Positions 29,389 through 30,103 of a DNA stretch of 30,103 bases are shown here, in pieces. Origin of the DNA: a virus. Location of the stretch: positions 1-30,103 of IMG/VR virus record IMGVR_UViG_3300020190_002862; one strand, written 5' to 3'. A program made the translations under genes and the position numbers. The notes beneath the pieces are model-generated. The model was not told the DNA's origin. It worked only from the letters and a program-made list of their open reading frames with translations, and did no database searches. The first letter of the stretch is position 1. Every line of letters starts with the position of its first letter.

Positions 29389-30103
29389 TTATTCTATATT
29401 TAAATGTTCTAATGATAATTTTTTGTCTGTAATTTTGTTTTTGAAGTCTTCTAACTTTTTAATATACCCTGACCTTCTTAAGAATTTGAACACCAAATTT
29501 TCATATGAAAACTCACCTTCTTTTGATAAACCACATATTCTATATTTTCTTAATTTCTCTTTGTACTTCTTAACCAAGGCAATTGCTTCATCTAAATCTT
29601 CGTCTTTTGCATTTTCTAAAACACCATCAATAATATCCATCCATTGTTGTGTTTTTTGTTTGATTTTATTTTCGTCTATTTCAAATTTTTCTTTTTCAGG
29701 AACTCTAATCCATTTATCCGACACTAATGAATATGACCCCATACTTTTTTCTTTTTCATTTGAATCTTGAATAAAAACTTCAACTTCAAATCCTCTGATT
29801 CGAATGTCGTGAGACGCATTAAATAAAGTTTTTCTAAGTCTGAATAATTCTTCATATAATTCTTTATTTTCACCAGCCTCATTAAAGTCGTATAATAAAT
29901 GAACATCGAAGTCAGAAAATTCAGACCAATTATAACCTGTAAGTGAACCAATTAAAATTATGTCTTGAATGAAAATGTCTTGGTCAATTGTTTTTAAAAA
30001 AACATCAGCAACTTGCAAAAGTTTTTTTCTAATTTCAGGTTTTAATTTATAATTTTGAACGTCATTACTTTTATCTTTTTCCCAAACGTCCGGATTTAAA
30101 TCA
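29389..30103 (-). CDS. Nucleotidyltransferase, 5' end beyond the window
   Basis: The frame stays open to the right edge; the first possible internal start is a TTG at 30018, and upstream codons read DLNPDVWEKDKSNDVQNYKL, so the true start lies outside. About 238 residues are visible. DIILIGSLTGYNWSEFSDFD carries the pol-beta superfamily signature: Gly-Ser, then the metal-binding Asp-x-Asp in SDFDVH. The rest is helical and charged. Such small nucleotidyltransferases are common in T4-like marine phages with unknown substrate; a toxin-antitoxin role is not indicated because no HEPN partner is visible. It is followed after 95 bases by the head operon. Confidence 0.8.
   Translation of the reverse strand, partial: DLNPDVWEKDKSNDVQNYKLKPEIRKKLLQVADVFLKTIDQDIFIQDIILIGSLTGYNWSEFSDFDVHLLYDFNEAGENKELYEELFRLRKTLFNASHDIRIRGFEVEVFIQDSNEKEKSMGSYSLVSDKWIRVPEKEKFEIDENKIKQKTQQWMDIIDGVLENAKDEDLDEAIALVKKYKEKLRKYRICGLSKEGEFSYENLVFKFLRRSGYIKKLEDFKNKITDKKLSLEHLNIE

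Noticed and set aside
1-30103. tRNA genes, integrase or attachment sites
   Set aside because: No cloverleaf with a TTCRA-type arm was noticed in the short intergenic gaps and no recombinase gene is present; a covariance-model search was not possible here.

Overview
The window is part of the genome of a T4-like tailed phage (myovirus) that most likely infects a member of the Bacteroidota. Phage identity is shown by T4-type head genes in near-T4 order: large terminase (gp17-like), portal (gp20-like), prohead protease (gp21-like), acidic scaffold (gp22-like) and major capsid protein (gp23-like). A baseplate hub OB-fold protein (gp5-like) and a gp55-like late sigma factor are also present. The host is inferred from four things: very AT-rich DNA, A-rich leaders that almost never carry a Shine-Dalgarno (SD) sequence, a small protein resembling the Bacteroidota family DUF4494, and a phage-encoded ribosomal protein bS21 that looks flavobacterial. 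No database search was possible; all names rest on motifs and remembered family features.

Layout. (1) 1-4518, plus strand: a tightly coupled nucleotide-sugar/glycosylation operon with ATGA or TAATG overlaps. It holds a GDP-fucose-synthase-like SDR (cut by the window edge), a frameshifted FkbM-type methyltransferase, two further SDR epimerases, a small conserved protein and an HldE-type sugar kinase. (2) 4528-8799, plus strand: PhoH ATPase, a HAD-like protein lacking the usual catalytic Asp pair, a small unknown protein, two glycosyltransferases and the late sigma factor. (3) 8820-15178, plus strand: baseplate/tail structural genes, ending in a small protein with a Cys-containing C-terminal domain. 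(4) 15175-30103, minus strand, convergent with the first half: read from right to left, a nucleotidyltransferase (cut by the window edge), an acidic low-complexity protein, two unknowns, terminase, portal interrupted by an HNH intein, two small genes, an unknown, protease, DUF4494-like protein, scaffold, major capsid protein and a last small protein. The bS21 gene is the only plus-strand gene inside this head block.

How it may work together. The gp55-like sigma could read a recurring TATTTATW element found 5' of most structural transcription units; two clean hairpin terminators delimit the scaffold-capsid unit. The gp21-like protease should cut the capsid protein after I-N-E60, and three other proteins carry short N-terminal peptides ending in the same [L/I]-x-E pattern, suggesting capsid targeting. 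The bS21 gene has the clearest SD of the window and a Phe where flavobacterial bS21 is believed to have a Tyr that helps hide the anti-SD, so it may alter host translation initiation. Gaps between genes are all under about 150 bases; no tRNA genes or CRISPR arrays were seen.
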